A stretch of DNA of 64,000 nucleotides. Origin: CAIVVT01 sp052145115. GTDB lineage: Bacteria > Acidobacteriota > Terriglobia > Bryobacterales > Bryobacteraceae. A program made the position numbers and the translations under genes. The stretch covers positions 1 through 64,000 of the forward strand of contig JBKQPG010000041.1 of assembly GCA_052145115.1 (NCBI GenBank). The letters run 5' to 3'. Within the stretch, counting starts at the first letter, position 1, and every line of letters starts with the position of its first letter. Below the pieces are notes generated by a model that saw only the letters and a program-made list of their open reading frames with translations, ran no database searches and was not told the DNA's origin. Positions 24,357-32,826 of the stretch are shown piece by piece.

Positions 24357-25370
24357 TCAGGAGTGCGGCGGGTCGGCGAATTCCGCGATTCGATTTCCAA
24401 TTTTGCGGCGCAGATGGCGGGTGAGGATCTGCACCTGCTCGAAGACGTTAGGCGCACACTGACGGCGGTAATTCACCGCAGCCTGCTGCTCGAAACGGGA
24501 ATAGCGCAGGCAATAGTAGGGACAGCAGGTGTCATCGCAAGGCCGGTCTGCGGGAAGCAGATCGAGCCGCCGCTCAAAGAGGTTGCCGAGAATCGATTTC
24601 TGGCCGCAGCGGAAGATGTTGCCGTCATAACCGATGAAAACGAAGTTCCGGCCGGCGGAGCAGGGAATGCCGGTGAAATCAGGGAATCCGTCGAGGTAGT
24701 CGCGGTCGAGCAGGGGATCGTTGGCGGGGTGATGACGAAAAGGCCGGCCCGGGCCGGTCAGGGCGATTTGCTCGGCCTGCTGGGAGAAGTCACGAAACTG
24801 GGCGCGCTCGGATTCGGTGTAGGCCTGGGGATACCAGCGGCCTTCGTAGGGGCCGCGGATGGCCTTTGGAATCAGTGGGACGCCGAGGGAGTTCAGCAGA
24901 ACCGACACGCGCGGGAAGCCGGCGAAGGCGGGAGGGGTCATGACGAGCGAGGCGAAAAGGGGGAAACCGCGTTCGAGCAAGGAAGAGAGATTGGCTTGCA
25001 GAGCCGGCCAGCCTTTGCGGCGATCGCGTTGTTCCAGATGAACGCCGCAGTGAACAAACTGAACGCGCGATGGGTTGAGGTCCGCCGCGAAGTCGCGCAC
25101 ACGCGGAGAGGAGAGGTTGGACTTGAGGGAGATGTAATGGCGGGAGCTGAGGGTCTGGCAGAGGCGCACGAAGCCGGGGTAGAACAACGGCTCACCGCCG
25201 GTGAAATGGAGCAACCAGGTTTTCCCCGTCGAGTTAAAGAAATCCAGGTACTGGACCGGGGAGATTCGACCGACCAGGCGGTGCTCGGCGGAAGAGTGGG
25301 CAGAACAGTAGTCACAGGTGTAGTTGCAAAGCAGGTTGAGCATCCAGGAAGCTTCGATGTCATAGTTCAT
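24357..25370 (-). CDS. radical SAM protein (tandem copy 1)
   Basis: 337 aa. The iron-sulfur triad is CNYTCDYC (CxxxCxxC) at about residues 15-22, followed by the GGEP motif in LHFTGGEPLFYPG. The C-terminal part has extra cysteines in a SPASM/twitch-like order (CSAGRN, GYDGNIFRCG, CDDTCCPYYC), probably binding an auxiliary cluster. This architecture occurs in peptide- and protein-modifying enzymes, but the substrate is unknown. The start at 25370 overlaps the stop of a short upstream frame. It is the downstream member of the tandem pair. Confidence 0.88.
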   Translation of the reverse strand: MNYDIEASWMLNLLCNYTCDYCSAHSSAEHRLVGRISPVQYLDFFNSTGKTWLLHFTGGEPLFYPGFVRLCQTLSSRHYISLKSNLSSPRVRDFAADLNPSRVQFVHCGVHLEQRDRRKGWPALQANLSSLLERGFPLFASLVMTPPAFAGFPRVSVLLNSLGVPLIPKAIRGPYEGRWYPQAYTESERAQFRDFSQQAEQIALTGPGRPFRHHPANDPLLDRDYLDGFPDFTGIPCSAGRNFVFIGYDGNIFRCGQKSILGNLFERRLDLLPADRPCDDTCCPYYCLRYSRFEQQAAVNYRRQCAPNVFEQVQILTRHLRRKIGNRIAEFADPPHS

Positions 25371-25474
25371 AAGCGGGCAAACCTGTGATTGTGGCGGCGG
25401 CCGGTGTCTGCGGCAGCGGCGCGTAGGTCCATTGTCCCAGAAGCAGATGAAAAAGAGCGAGGGGCGGGGGCCGG
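25360..25474 (-). other. short reading frame overlapping the copy 1 radical SAM start (5'-truncated)
   Basis: On the minus strand a frame without a normal start codon reads ...LFHLLLGQW, TYAPLPQTPAAAT, ITGLPAYEL and stops at 25360-25362, overlapping the radical SAM ATG by 11 nt. The same ending occurs before copy 2. A second frame over the same DNA (MDLRAAAADTGRRHN...) is equally open. Its 5' part was replaced at the duplication junction, so it is a fragment of a small gene or a conserved untranslated element. Confidence 0.35.
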
Positions 25475-25475
25475 G

Positions 25476-26489
25476 TCAGGAGTGCGGCGGATCAGCGATT
25501 TCCGCAATTCGATCCTCGATCCTGCGGCGCAGGCCGCCGATGTTAATCAGCGCCTGCTGGAAGACGCCAGGCGCAGTGGAGCGCGGGTAATCGGGCGGGG
25601 CGTCGCGCTCGAAACGGGAATAGCGCAGGCAGTGATAGAGACAGAACGAGTCGTCGCACGGCCGGTCCGCGGCCAGCAGATCCAGCCGCCGCTCAAAGAT
25701 GTTGCCGAGCAGCGTTTTACCCCCGCAGCGAAAGATGTTGCCGTCATAACCGATGGAGACGAGCAGCCGGCCGGCGGAGCATGAAATGCCCGTGAAGTCG
25801 GGGAATCCGTCGAGGAAATTGCGATCGAGGAGCGGATTGATGGTGGGGTGATGACGAAAAGGCTGGCCCGGGCAGGTCAGGGCGATCTGCTCGGCCTGCT
25901 GGGAGAAGTCGCGGAACTGGGCGCGCTCGGCTGGCGTGTAGGACTGGGGATACCAGCGGCCCTGGTAGCGGCCTTTGAGGGCCTTGGGGATGAGTGGAAC
26001 GCCGAGGGCCGTAAAGGGTTGTGCCACGCGCGGGTATTCGGAGAAAGCAGACGGGGTCATGACGAGCGAGGCGAAGAGCGGGAAACCGCGTTCTAGCAAG
26101 GAAGAGAGATTGGCCTGCAGATTGCGCCAGCCTTTGAGGCGATCGCGTTCCGCGACGTGCACACCACAGTGAACGGATTGGACGCGGGATACGTCGATAC
26201 TGGCCGCAAAGTCGCGCACACGATTGGAGGAGAGGTTGGAATTGAGGGAGATGTAATGCCGCGAGGTGAGCGTCCGGCACAGGCCGACAAAGCCGGGATA
26301 AAAGAACGGCTCGCCGCCGGTGATATGCAGCATCCATGTCTTTCCGGTTGAATTGAAGAAGTCCAGGTACTGGTCGGGGGAGATCCGTCCGACGAGGCGG
26401 TGCTCTTTGGAAGCGCGGGCATCGCAGTAGGCGCAGACATAGTTGCAGAGCAGGTTGATCGACCAGTCGGCTTCGATGTCATACGTCAT
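25476..26489 (-). CDS. radical SAM protein (tandem copy 2)
   Basis: 337 aa from the ATG at 26489, chosen because it aligns with copy 1; an ATG at 26504 is also in frame. CNYVCAYC cluster motif, LHITGGEPFFYPG, and the same C-terminal cysteine order (CSAGRL, GYDGNIFRCG, CDDSFCLYHC). It shares the unusual SPxQYLDFFNSTGKTW and LNSNLSSNRVRDFAA segments with copy 1. It is the upstream member of the pair; the promoter should lie above 26580. Confidence 0.87.
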   Translation of the reverse strand: MTYDIEADWSINLLCNYVCAYCDARASKEHRLVGRISPDQYLDFFNSTGKTWMLHITGGEPFFYPGFVGLCRTLTSRHYISLNSNLSSNRVRDFAASIDVSRVQSVHCGVHVAERDRLKGWRNLQANLSSLLERGFPLFASLVMTPSAFSEYPRVAQPFTALGVPLIPKALKGRYQGRWYPQSYTPAERAQFRDFSQQAEQIALTCPGQPFRHHPTINPLLDRNFLDGFPDFTGISCSAGRLLVSIGYDGNIFRCGGKTLLGNIFERRLDLLAADRPCDDSFCLYHCLRYSRFERDAPPDYPRSTAPGVFQQALINIGGLRRRIEDRIAEIADPPHS

Positions 26490-26634
26490 AGACGGGCAGA
26501 CCACTCATTGTGGCGGCGGCCGGTGTCCGCGGCAGCGGCGCGTAGGTCAATTGTCCCAGAAACGGATGAAAAAGGTCGAGGGGCGTCGGCCGTGGGACGG
26601 GGGAGCGAGTTGCTGAACGGTTGCGGCGGGGCAT
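26479..26634 (-). CDS. possible 51-residue peptide overlapping the copy 2 radical SAM start
   Basis: ATG at 26634, stop at 26479-26481, overlapping the radical SAM ATG by 11 nt. The product is Pro/Ala/Thr-rich: basic N-terminus (MPRRNRSATR), then LFHPFLGQLTYAPLPRTPAAA and a GLPVYDV end. The last 35 residues are matched before copy 1. Radical SAM/SPASM enzymes often modify a small peptide encoded next to them, so a precursor is possible. However, substitutions between copies fit another frame about as well, and no Shine-Dalgarno sequence is evident. Confidence 0.3.
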   Translation of the reverse strand: MPRRNRSATRSPVPRPTPLDLFHPFLGQLTYAPLPRTPAAATMSGLPVYDV

Positions 26635-26668
26635 GGGAACGTGCGGCGGGTTTATTCGTTAAAGCTAC

Positions 26669-26697
26669 TTGACGTGGTATGGTTTCGCGGTTACCCT
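26669..26697 (+). promoter_or_regulatory. promoter candidate for the GYD-domain gene
   Basis: TTGACG (26669-26674), 17-nt spacer, TACCCT (26692-26697). Initiation would fall near 26704, just before the Shine-Dalgarno sequence. Confidence 0.5.
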
Positions 26698-26717
26698 CAC
26701 ATGACAGGAGGTAGCGA

Positions 26718-27044
26718 GTGCCAAAGTATTTGATTCAGGGCAGTTATACTGCCGAGGGGCTGCAGGGGCTGAAGAAAGACACGGCTTCGGGGCGGCGGGC
26801 GGCGGTGCAGGCGGCGGTGAAGTCGCTGGGCGGGAAGGTGGAGAGCTTCCATTTCTCGTTCGGGAAGGACGACGTGGTGCTGATCGTCGACCTGCCGGAC
26901 AACGCGGCGGCGATGACGATAGCGGCCGCGGCGGGCGGGAGCGGGGCGGTGCGGCTGCACACGACGCCGCTGCTGACGGTGGAAGAGGCCGACAAGGCGC
27001 TGGCGGCCGAAACCAAGTACCGCGCGCCGGGCGCGGGCAAGTAG
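26718..27044 (+). CDS. GYD-domain protein
   Basis: 108 aa, GTG start with GGAGG at 26707-26711. The fold is a ferredoxin-like GYD domain: YLIQGSYTAEGLQGL, AAVKSLGGKVESFHFSFGKDDVVLIVDLPDNAAAM, then an Ala/Gly-rich helix and LHTTPLLTVEEAD. Proteins of this family are small, cytoplasmic and of unknown function, often in oxidative or stress contexts. It is a single gene with its own promoter and terminator. Confidence 0.85.
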   Translation: MPKYLIQGSYTAEGLQGLKKDTASGRRAAVQAAVKSLGGKVESFHFSFGKDDVVLIVDLPDNAAAMTIAAAAGGSGAVRLHTTPLLTVEEADKALAAETKYRAPGAGK

Positions 27045-27099
27045 ACGCGGCGGAGCATCCAGAACAACTTCTTCCGGGTCGACAGATTCAGATTGACAG

Positions 27100-27127
27100 G
27101 GCCAGCGGCGAACGCTGGCCTTTTTTT
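27100..27127 (+). terminator. terminator of the GYD-domain gene
   Basis: GGCCAGCG (27100-27107), GCGAA loop, CGCTGGCC (27113-27120), then seven T residues. Textbook intrinsic terminator. Confidence 0.92.
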
Positions 27128-27241
27128 GCGCGTCGGCGTGTTGCGCTCAGGCGCCCACGAGGCGGTCGTACCTGGGGTGGGCCTGCCGATCCAGACCCAG
27201 ATGATCGTGCTTCCGCTGTGGCGGCCGAGCGCGCAGCGGCA

Positions 27242-27511
27242 CTACTTGGATTCGGCTGGACAAACGGACAGGTTGTAAAGCCAAGCCACCAGCAAGCCTG
27301 CAACGGCTCCGTCGACGAATCCGTAGATGCCGCCGAGGAGGGCATTGAGGACACCACCGGAGGCGCGAAACCCGTAATAGATGGAGCTGATGGTCTTCAG
27401 AAACTCGACCCCATAGCTGGGGACCGCCAGGTTGATCAGGCCGGTGGCCAGGAGCCCACAGCCCCACAGCAGGCCGCAGGCCAGAGCGAGAGATTTTGGA
27501 GAGAGACGCAT
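27242..27511 (-). CDS. small two-helix membrane protein ('bacteriophage holin'-type family)
   Basis: 89 aa from the ATG at 27511, chosen because AAGGAGG lies 6 nt upstream; the frame is open further 5' but without a signal there. Two membrane helices (about residues 7-31 and 55-80) are joined by a short loop with EFLKTISSIYYGFRASGG; the second ends GLLVAWLYNLS. This resembles a widespread family labelled holin in databases although no phage genes are near. The role is unknown. Confidence 0.72.
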   Translation of the reverse strand: MRLSPKSLALACGLLWGCGLLATGLINLAVPSYGVEFLKTISSIYYGFRASGGVLNALLGGIYGFVDGAVAGLLVAWLYNLSVCPAESK

Positions 27512-27707
27512 GTTGACCTCCTTGCGGCCACAATTGGCGTACGACGACCGGCGCAACATGACCGCATCCAATGCGGTCCGAGCCAGGAGTTGCACGGAAA
27601 CTGCCCGCCCGCCTTCAATGTACGCCCGGGCGCACAGGGTGGGGGCCAGAGATGGGGGCCTGGCTGCTGGGGACGAACAGCGGCGCGGCGACGCGGCCGG
27701 GCGGCGG

Positions 27708-28481
27708 CTAGTGCTTGAGGAACAGCGAGATGGCCATGCCGAAGCCGATGGCGACGACGATGCGGCGGACGGTGGTGCGGCCGGCCTTGCGGGCCAGGCC
27801 GGAGCCGAAGATGCCGCCGGCGATGGCGCCCACGGCCATGAGCAGGGCGTAGGGCCAGTAGACCATGCCATAAACGATGAAATAGACGGCGGCGATGCCG
27901 TTGATAGCGAGAGCGAAGAGGTTCTTGAGGCCGTTCATCTGATGGATGTCGGTCAGGCCGATGATGGCCAGGGCGGCGAGCATCAGGATGCCGATGCCGG
28001 CGCCGAAGTAGCCGCCGTAGAGGCCGACGAAGAGCTGGAAGACGAGCGCGCCGGCGAGCCATTTCCAGGAGCGGTGCTGGACGGCAGCGGCGGTGTTGAG
28101 CAGGCGCTGGACTGCCTCCTGGGCCATGAAGAGGAGCGTGGCGAAAAGGATCAGGAAGGGCACCAGGCGGTCGAATATGGCGGGTGGGGTGAAGCGCAGC
28201 AGCCAGGCGCCGGTGAGGCCGCCGATGAGGCTGGGGACGATGAGCGCGAGCATGCGCGCGCGGGCGGTGCGGAGCTCGCGGCGGAAGCCCCACATGCCGC
28301 CCAGGGACCCGGGCCAGATGGCGACGGTGTTGGTGGCGTTGGCGGTGACGGAGTTCAGGCCCAGCCAGATGAGGGTGGGAAAAGAGATCAGCGTCCCGCC
28401 GCCGGCGACGGAGTTAATGGCGCCAGCGGCGAAGGCGGCGACGAAGGCGAGAGCGGCGTGGAGGAGGTCGAGGTGGAGCAT
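27708..28481 (-). CDS. TauE/SafE family membrane transporter
   Basis: 257 aa, about eight membrane helices in two similar halves. The family signature appears in AFAAGAINSVAGGGTLISFPTL and again in GLYGGYFGAGIGILMLAAL. TauE/SafE proteins are thought to export sulfite, sulfoacetate or other organosulfur anions; the substrate cannot be told here. It is monocistronic, with a promoter candidate about 110 nt upstream. Confidence 0.92.
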   Translation of the reverse strand: MLHLDLLHAALAFVAAFAAGAINSVAGGGTLISFPTLIWLGLNSVTANATNTVAIWPGSLGGMWGFRRELRTARARMLALIVPSLIGGLTGAWLLRFTPPAIFDRLVPFLILFATLLFMAQEAVQRLLNTAAAVQHRSWKWLAGALVFQLFVGLYGGYFGAGIGILMLAALAIIGLTDIHQMNGLKNLFALAINGIAAVYFIVYGMVYWPYALLMAVGAIAGGIFGSGLARKAGRTTVRRIVVAIGFGMAISLFLKH

Positions 28482-28887
28482 CTAGCGCAGGATCCAGGGC
28501 CGGGCAGGGGCCGGGCTGGAGGCTCCAGGACGGGAGTTCGTTGGAATTAGGGAAGCTACTTTCATCCTGGTTATTGAAGCAGTGAAACTAAATCATGAGG
28601 AACAAAGCCAAATGTCAAGTTTGCTTTTTGTATTTAATAACTTAGAAATAGTATCATCGTGCTATTTCCCATTTTTTCGAGCATCGTCCAATTCCAAATT
28701 TAGCGCAAGAGCCGACGCCGCCGCGCAGGAGGCGCATGACCATCCTTCCGCGGGCGCATCGAGCGCCCCACTGCTACTACTCTAAGCCGGGTGTCAAGCG
28801 CGACGGGAAGCGGGCAGCGGGGCCGAGTGGCCCACGACCCAGGACTTGAACTCTGGCGCGGGAGGGCGCATCCACGCCAGCCAGCCA
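28482..28887. other. gene-free stretch with an AT-rich core
   Basis: 28540-28710 is clearly AT-richer than anything around it and has no convincing gene on either strand. It carries the promoter candidate of the TauE-type gene. 28800-28890 contains a segment whose reverse strand reads GAGTTCAAGTC like a tRNA T-loop, followed by a CCA, but the arms do not pair. This could be a decayed tRNA or chance. Confidence 0.5.
28590..28618 (-). promoter_or_regulatory. promoter candidate for the TauE-type gene
   Basis: On the minus strand TTGACA (28613-28618), 17-nt spacer, TGATTT (28590-28595). The -35 is perfect and the -10 poor. Lies in the AT-rich core. Confidence 0.4.
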
Positions 28888-30300
28888 TTAGAGCAGGGGG
28901 CCTCCGATTGGCGCGGACGGCACGACGAAGCGCGGGATGGGGGCGGTCTGCACCGTCGGAGCAGGGGTCCAGGGGGCGAAGCCGGCCATGGTGATGGTCA
29001 CCTGAGCGGTCGGATCGTCAGGCGGAGGATAAATGGTCGGAGGGGCGACAATCTCGCCCCGGACGACCACTTCGAGAGTGGTTGTGACGGCCGCCAAAGC
29101 GGGCGGCACGGCCGCGATCTCATAGACAATCAGCGTGGTCCCGGTGATGTTCACCCATTGGGGGGAGGAATAAGCGCCGACGGCTGCGTTGGCGCCCAGG
29201 AAGGTGGAGTTGGGAGAGTAGGTACCGGTCTGGATGGGCATGACGGTGCCGCCGGAGCCATCGGCGTTGGGAGACTGGACATAGTTCGCCACGACGACGA
29301 TGCCCAGGACGGGGTCGCGGACCTCGATGGTGGCCGGGACGAAGAGGTCTATGTAGCTGGGCCAGGCGTCGTTGGGGTCCGTGGAACCATTCGAGAAGAC
29401 GAAGGCCAGACGGGTGCCCCCGTCCTTGGTGGGAGATTCCCAACCGTCGACGGGAGGCGCAAAGGCATAGCTGTAAAGTCCCGCGAAATCCACGCCGAAG
29501 TACTGATAATTGCTGGGGGGAGGAGTGTGCCCGCCGTGGTTATGGGGGTGGCTGGGCGGCGGCGGGGGAGGACTGCTGACGATGGACACCTGCAGGCTGG
29601 GCGCGGCATAGCCCAGGCCGAAGGTGACGGTCGGCTGCTGGACGCCATTGAGGAGCGGCAGGAAGATGTTGCCGGGGTTGGACAGGTTGTGCGCATTCTT
29701 GGTCTGGCTGGGGGAGGCCCAAAGCGTGAGAACGAGCGGACCGCCGAAGTAGGGCGGATTGCTGGCCAGGCCGAGGGCGCTGACGCGCAGATTTTCGATG
29801 CTGATATAGACGGTGTCGGGAGCGGCGGCAGTGCTGTGGTCGCCGGCCGGATTCATATTGACCTGAGAGAAGATCACCGCGCCGCCGGAGGCGCCAGTGG
29901 CAGCGTAAATCCCGGATTTGGCGGCGTAGAACGTGTAGGTGCCCTCGTCGGTGCTGAGGCCATAGGGGACGACCTCAACCGTCAACTGCGGTTCGCTTGC
30001 GCCGCCGATCATCGCCGGGGATACGGTCAGCGGAGCATTGGCGGGGAAGGTGACTTGCCAGTCATAGAGGGTGCCCGACGTCCGGGGCGTGCCGGTGTTG
30101 GGCAACTGATCGTAAACGGTGCAGGACAAGGTGATGGCCGGCAGCAACTCAGTCTGGCTTTCCTGACGCAGCCGGGCGGTTTGCTGGTTATAGATGCCGC
30201 ACGAGACGACGGGCGCGCCCGCAGGCGGAGTAGCCAGAGCGATGGCGGAAACGAGTGCGAGCAGTGCGACGATCGGGGCTAACCGGCGAAATCTGATCAT
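28888..30300 (-). CDS. secreted protein of unknown function
   Basis: 470 aa from the ATG at 30300, supported by GAGGAG upstream and by the signal peptide that begins there (about residues 1-23). The body is beta-rich with many Thr, Val and Pro residues. A hinge near residue 250 has six consecutive Pro followed by SHPHNHGGH, separating two halves; the second includes YQYFGVDFAGLYSYAF and a run of short beta strands. Two cysteines near the N-terminus (SCGIYNQQ, LSCTVYDQ) may pair. No domain recognised. Divergent from the S46 peptidase gene. Confidence 0.75.
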   Translation of the reverse strand: MIRFRRLAPIVALLALVSAIALATPPAGAPVVSCGIYNQQTARLRQESQTELLPAITLSCTVYDQLPNTGTPRTSGTLYDWQVTFPANAPLTVSPAMIGGASEPQLTVEVVPYGLSTDEGTYTFYAAKSGIYAATGASGGAVIFSQVNMNPAGDHSTAAAPDTVYISIENLRVSALGLASNPPYFGGPLVLTLWASPSQTKNAHNLSNPGNIFLPLLNGVQQPTVTFGLGYAAPSLQVSIVSSPPPPPPSHPHNHGGHTPPPSNYQYFGVDFAGLYSYAFAPPVDGWESPTKDGGTRLAFVFSNGSTDPNDAWPSYIDLFVPATIEVRDPVLGIVVVANYVQSPNADGSGGTVMPIQTGTYSPNSTFLGANAAVGAYSSPQWVNITGTTLIVYEIAAVPPALAAVTTTLEVVVRGEIVAPPTIYPPPDDPTAQVTITMAGFAPWTPAPTVQTAPIPRFVVPSAPIGGPLL

Positions 30301-30592
30301 TCTCTTCTCCTCGCGAAGCGCATTGGGGCCGAGGGGGGATGCGTGTTTCGTCTTAATGAACGATACTGTACCAGAATTTCCGCTTGCGATCGTGGACAGG
30401 AACGATTGTACATCCAACTGAGGCTGCGGGAGCAGTTTTTCATCCCGGGCGGATTGGCGCGCGGTAACGCAGTCAGCGCGGCACGCCAGTAGAGTCCACT
30501 TCAGCGTGGTGGTATGCTCGGGGCAGCCGTGACCGGGCGAGGCCCGGCCGACGTCATCATCTACCGCGTTGACGCGTGAAGGACCAGTGGGC

Positions 30593-32821
30593 ATGAAATA
30601 CACCAGAATTCTTGTACTAAGCATGGGCCCGATGCTGCTGGCAGCCGGGCTGTGGGCCGAAGAAGGCATGTGGATGCCGCAGCAGATTCCGGCGCTTTCA
30701 GCCCAGCTGAATGCGCTGGGATTCAAGGGCGACCCGAGGGCGTTCGCCGACCTGACCGGACAGCCGATGGGCGCCGTGGTGTCACTGGGCGGCTGCACAG
30801 CGTCGTTCGTCTCACCGGACGGGCTGATCGTCACCAACCACCACTGCGTGGCGGGCGGACTGCAGTTCAACTCGACGCCGAAACGCAACCTGCTGAAGGA
30901 CGGCTATCTGGCCAAGACGCGGGAAGAAGAACTGTCGAACGGACCGGGGTCGCGCGTGTTCGTGACGACTTCAGTGACCGAGGTGACGCCTTTCATCACG
31001 GCTCATATCGACCCCAAGGCGACGGACCGCGAGCGCTACGACGTGATCGACCGCAGAGTGAAGGAGCGCGTGGCGGCGTGTGAGAAGAGCGGGCAACGGT
31101 GCAGCGTGGCATCGTTTTTCGATGGGCTGAAGTACTTCGAAATCGCGCAGATGGAGATCAAGGACGTGCGGCTGGTGTACGCGCCCGCGGATGGGATTGG
31201 CGTATTCGGCGGCGAAACCGACAACTGGCGCTGGCCGCGGCACACGGGAGACTGGAGTTTTCTGCGCGCCTATGTGGGAAAGGACGGGAAGCCGGCGACA
31301 TTTTCCAAGGATAACGTCCCGTACAAGCCGAAGCACTGGCTGAAGGTGGCGACGGAAGGAATCAAGCCGGGCGATGTGGTGTTCGTGGCGGGATACCCGG
31401 GGCGCACGCAGCGCCATCAGACTTACGCGCAGGTGAAGGAAACGACGGAGTGGGCGATGCCGCGCTCGATCCGCCTGGCGCAGGAACAACTGGCGATCCT
31501 GGACCGGCTATCCAAACAAGACAAGGCCATCGCGCTGAAGGTCGCCGGGCGGGTGCAGGGTTTGAACAACAACTTAACCAATCAGAAGGGCATGCTCGAG
31601 GGACTGGTGAAGGGCGGGAGCCTGGCCAAGAAACAGGAGCACGAAAAAGAGCTGGAGGCGTGGATTGCGGCCGACCCGGAGCGACAGAAGAAATATGGCG
31701 ACGTGCTGCCGGCGCTGCGGGCGTTGCAGTCGGCAGGGGAGAAGACGCGGGAGCAGAGCGCGGCGCTGATGAGCGTGACGGGGGCGTCGAGCTACCTGGG
31801 CGCGGCTGAGACACTGTATCGGCTGTCGGTTGAGCGGGCGAAGGCGGACATCGACCGGGAGACGGCATTCCAGGAGCGCAACTGGCCCAGAATTCACGAC
31901 GGCCTGGAGCGGATGCAGCGCACGATGGATGTCACGGTCGACCGGGCACTGCTCGGTTGGGCGCTGGGACTGGTGGCCGCGCTGCCGGCCGACCAGCGGA
32001 TCGCGGCGCTGGATCAGGCTGCCGGGCTGAGGCCCGGAATGCCCAAGGCGGAGGCCGACAAGGCGATCGGGGCGTATGTTGATGGTTTGCTCGCGGGCAC
32101 CCGACTGGGCGAGCGCGAATTCCGCGCCGGGTTGTTCGAGAAGAGCACGGCAGAACTGGTGGCGACCAAGGACCCGTTCATCCTCCTGGCGGCGTCCCTG
32201 GAGCCACTGGCGGAAGCCAATCGCGAGGCGAATAAGAACCGGGCCGGGGCGCGGGAACGCCTGGCGCCGCGTTACATGGAGGCGATGCTGGCCAAGACGG
32301 GCGGGCTGGTGGCGCCGGACGCGAACAGCACGCTGCGAGTGACCTTCGGCCAGGTGAAGGGCGTGGACGCGAAGGATGGGCTGTATTACAAGCCGCAGAC
32401 CACGCTGGCGGGCATTGTCCAAAAGAACACCGGAGAGGGCGACTTCAACGCGCCGGAGATTCAACTGGAGGCCATCCGGGCGCTGCGAGCGGGCAGGAAG
32501 ACGCCGTATGCCGACCGGTCACTGGGAGACGTCCCGGTCAACTTCCTGTCGACTGTGGATACAACCGGGGGCAATTCCGGATCCCCGACCTTGAACGCGC
32601 GGGGCGAGCTGGTGGGCCTGCTGTTCGATGGCACGTACGAGTCGGTGGCTTCCAACTTCCTGTTCGATCCGATCACGACGCGGTCGATTCATGTGGACAC
32701 GCGCTACATGCTGTGGAACATGACGGAAGTGGATGGGGCCACGAATCTATTGGCGGAGATGTCGCTCACGCCCAAGGCACAGGCGGGTGCCAAAGCCGCG
32801 GCCGGGGGCGGAAGCAAATAG
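30593..32821 (+). CDS. S46 family dipeptidyl-peptidase, DPP7-like
   Basis: 742 aa from the ATG at 30593, where a signal peptide begins (ILVLSMGPMLLAAGLWA). S46 enzymes remove dipeptides from peptide N-termini in the periplasm. The trypsin-like part shows GCTASFVSPDGLIVTNHHC with catalytic His at 83/84, and GNSGSP with nucleophile Ser662. The residue 18 after Ser662, which sets P1 specificity in this family, is Gly680 (FDG), as in DPP7; DPP11 has Arg. Preference for bulky hydrophobic rather than acidic P1 residues is therefore inferred. The helical cap lies at about residues 280-570. Confidence 0.93.
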   Translation: MKYTRILVLSMGPMLLAAGLWAEEGMWMPQQIPALSAQLNALGFKGDPRAFADLTGQPMGAVVSLGGCTASFVSPDGLIVTNHHCVAGGLQFNSTPKRNLLKDGYLAKTREEELSNGPGSRVFVTTSVTEVTPFITAHIDPKATDRERYDVIDRRVKERVAACEKSGQRCSVASFFDGLKYFEIAQMEIKDVRLVYAPADGIGVFGGETDNWRWPRHTGDWSFLRAYVGKDGKPATFSKDNVPYKPKHWLKVATEGIKPGDVVFVAGYPGRTQRHQTYAQVKETTEWAMPRSIRLAQEQLAILDRLSKQDKAIALKVAGRVQGLNNNLTNQKGMLEGLVKGGSLAKKQEHEKELEAWIAADPERQKKYGDVLPALRALQSAGEKTREQSAALMSVTGASSYLGAAETLYRLSVERAKADIDRETAFQERNWPRIHDGLERMQRTMDVTVDRALLGWALGLVAALPADQRIAALDQAAGLRPGMPKAEADKAIGAYVDGLLAGTRLGEREFRAGLFEKSTAELVATKDPFILLAASLEPLAEANREANKNRAGARERLAPRYMEAMLAKTGGLVAPDANSTLRVTFGQVKGVDAKDGLYYKPQTTLAGIVQKNTGEGDFNAPEIQLEAIRALRAGRKTPYADRSLGDVPVNFLSTVDTTGGNSGSPTLNARGELVGLLFDGTYESVASNFLFDPITTRSIHVDTRYMLWNMTEVDGATNLLAEMSLTPKAQAGAKAAAGGGSK

Positions 32822-32826
32822 AGCCA

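Larger units (their letters stand above)
24342..26579. repeat. clean 1,119-bp tandem duplication carrying two radical SAM genes
   Basis: Unit 1 is 24342-25460 and unit 2 is 25461-26579, exactly equal in length and directly abutting. GGGGCG marks the three boundaries (24342, 25461, 26580). Each unit holds one radical SAM gene plus about 90 nt of conserved upstream DNA. The proteins have diverged clearly (roughly 70 per cent identical by eye), so the duplication is not recent, yet no indel has changed the unit length. Confidence 0.85.

Noticed and set aside
27242..27511. Prophage remnant suggested by the holin-type label
   Set aside because: No other phage genes, attachment sites or integrase nearby; the family is a general membrane protein.
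28800..28890. tRNA-like segment on the minus strand (GAGTTCAAGTC followed by CCA)
   Set aside because: The T-arm and acceptor do not pair, and no anticodon arm can be drawn. At most a decayed relic.
28888..30888. 666-codon version of the secreted protein
   Set aside because: A signal peptide with a Shine-Dalgarno sequence begins at 30300; the extension overlaps the divergent S46 gene.
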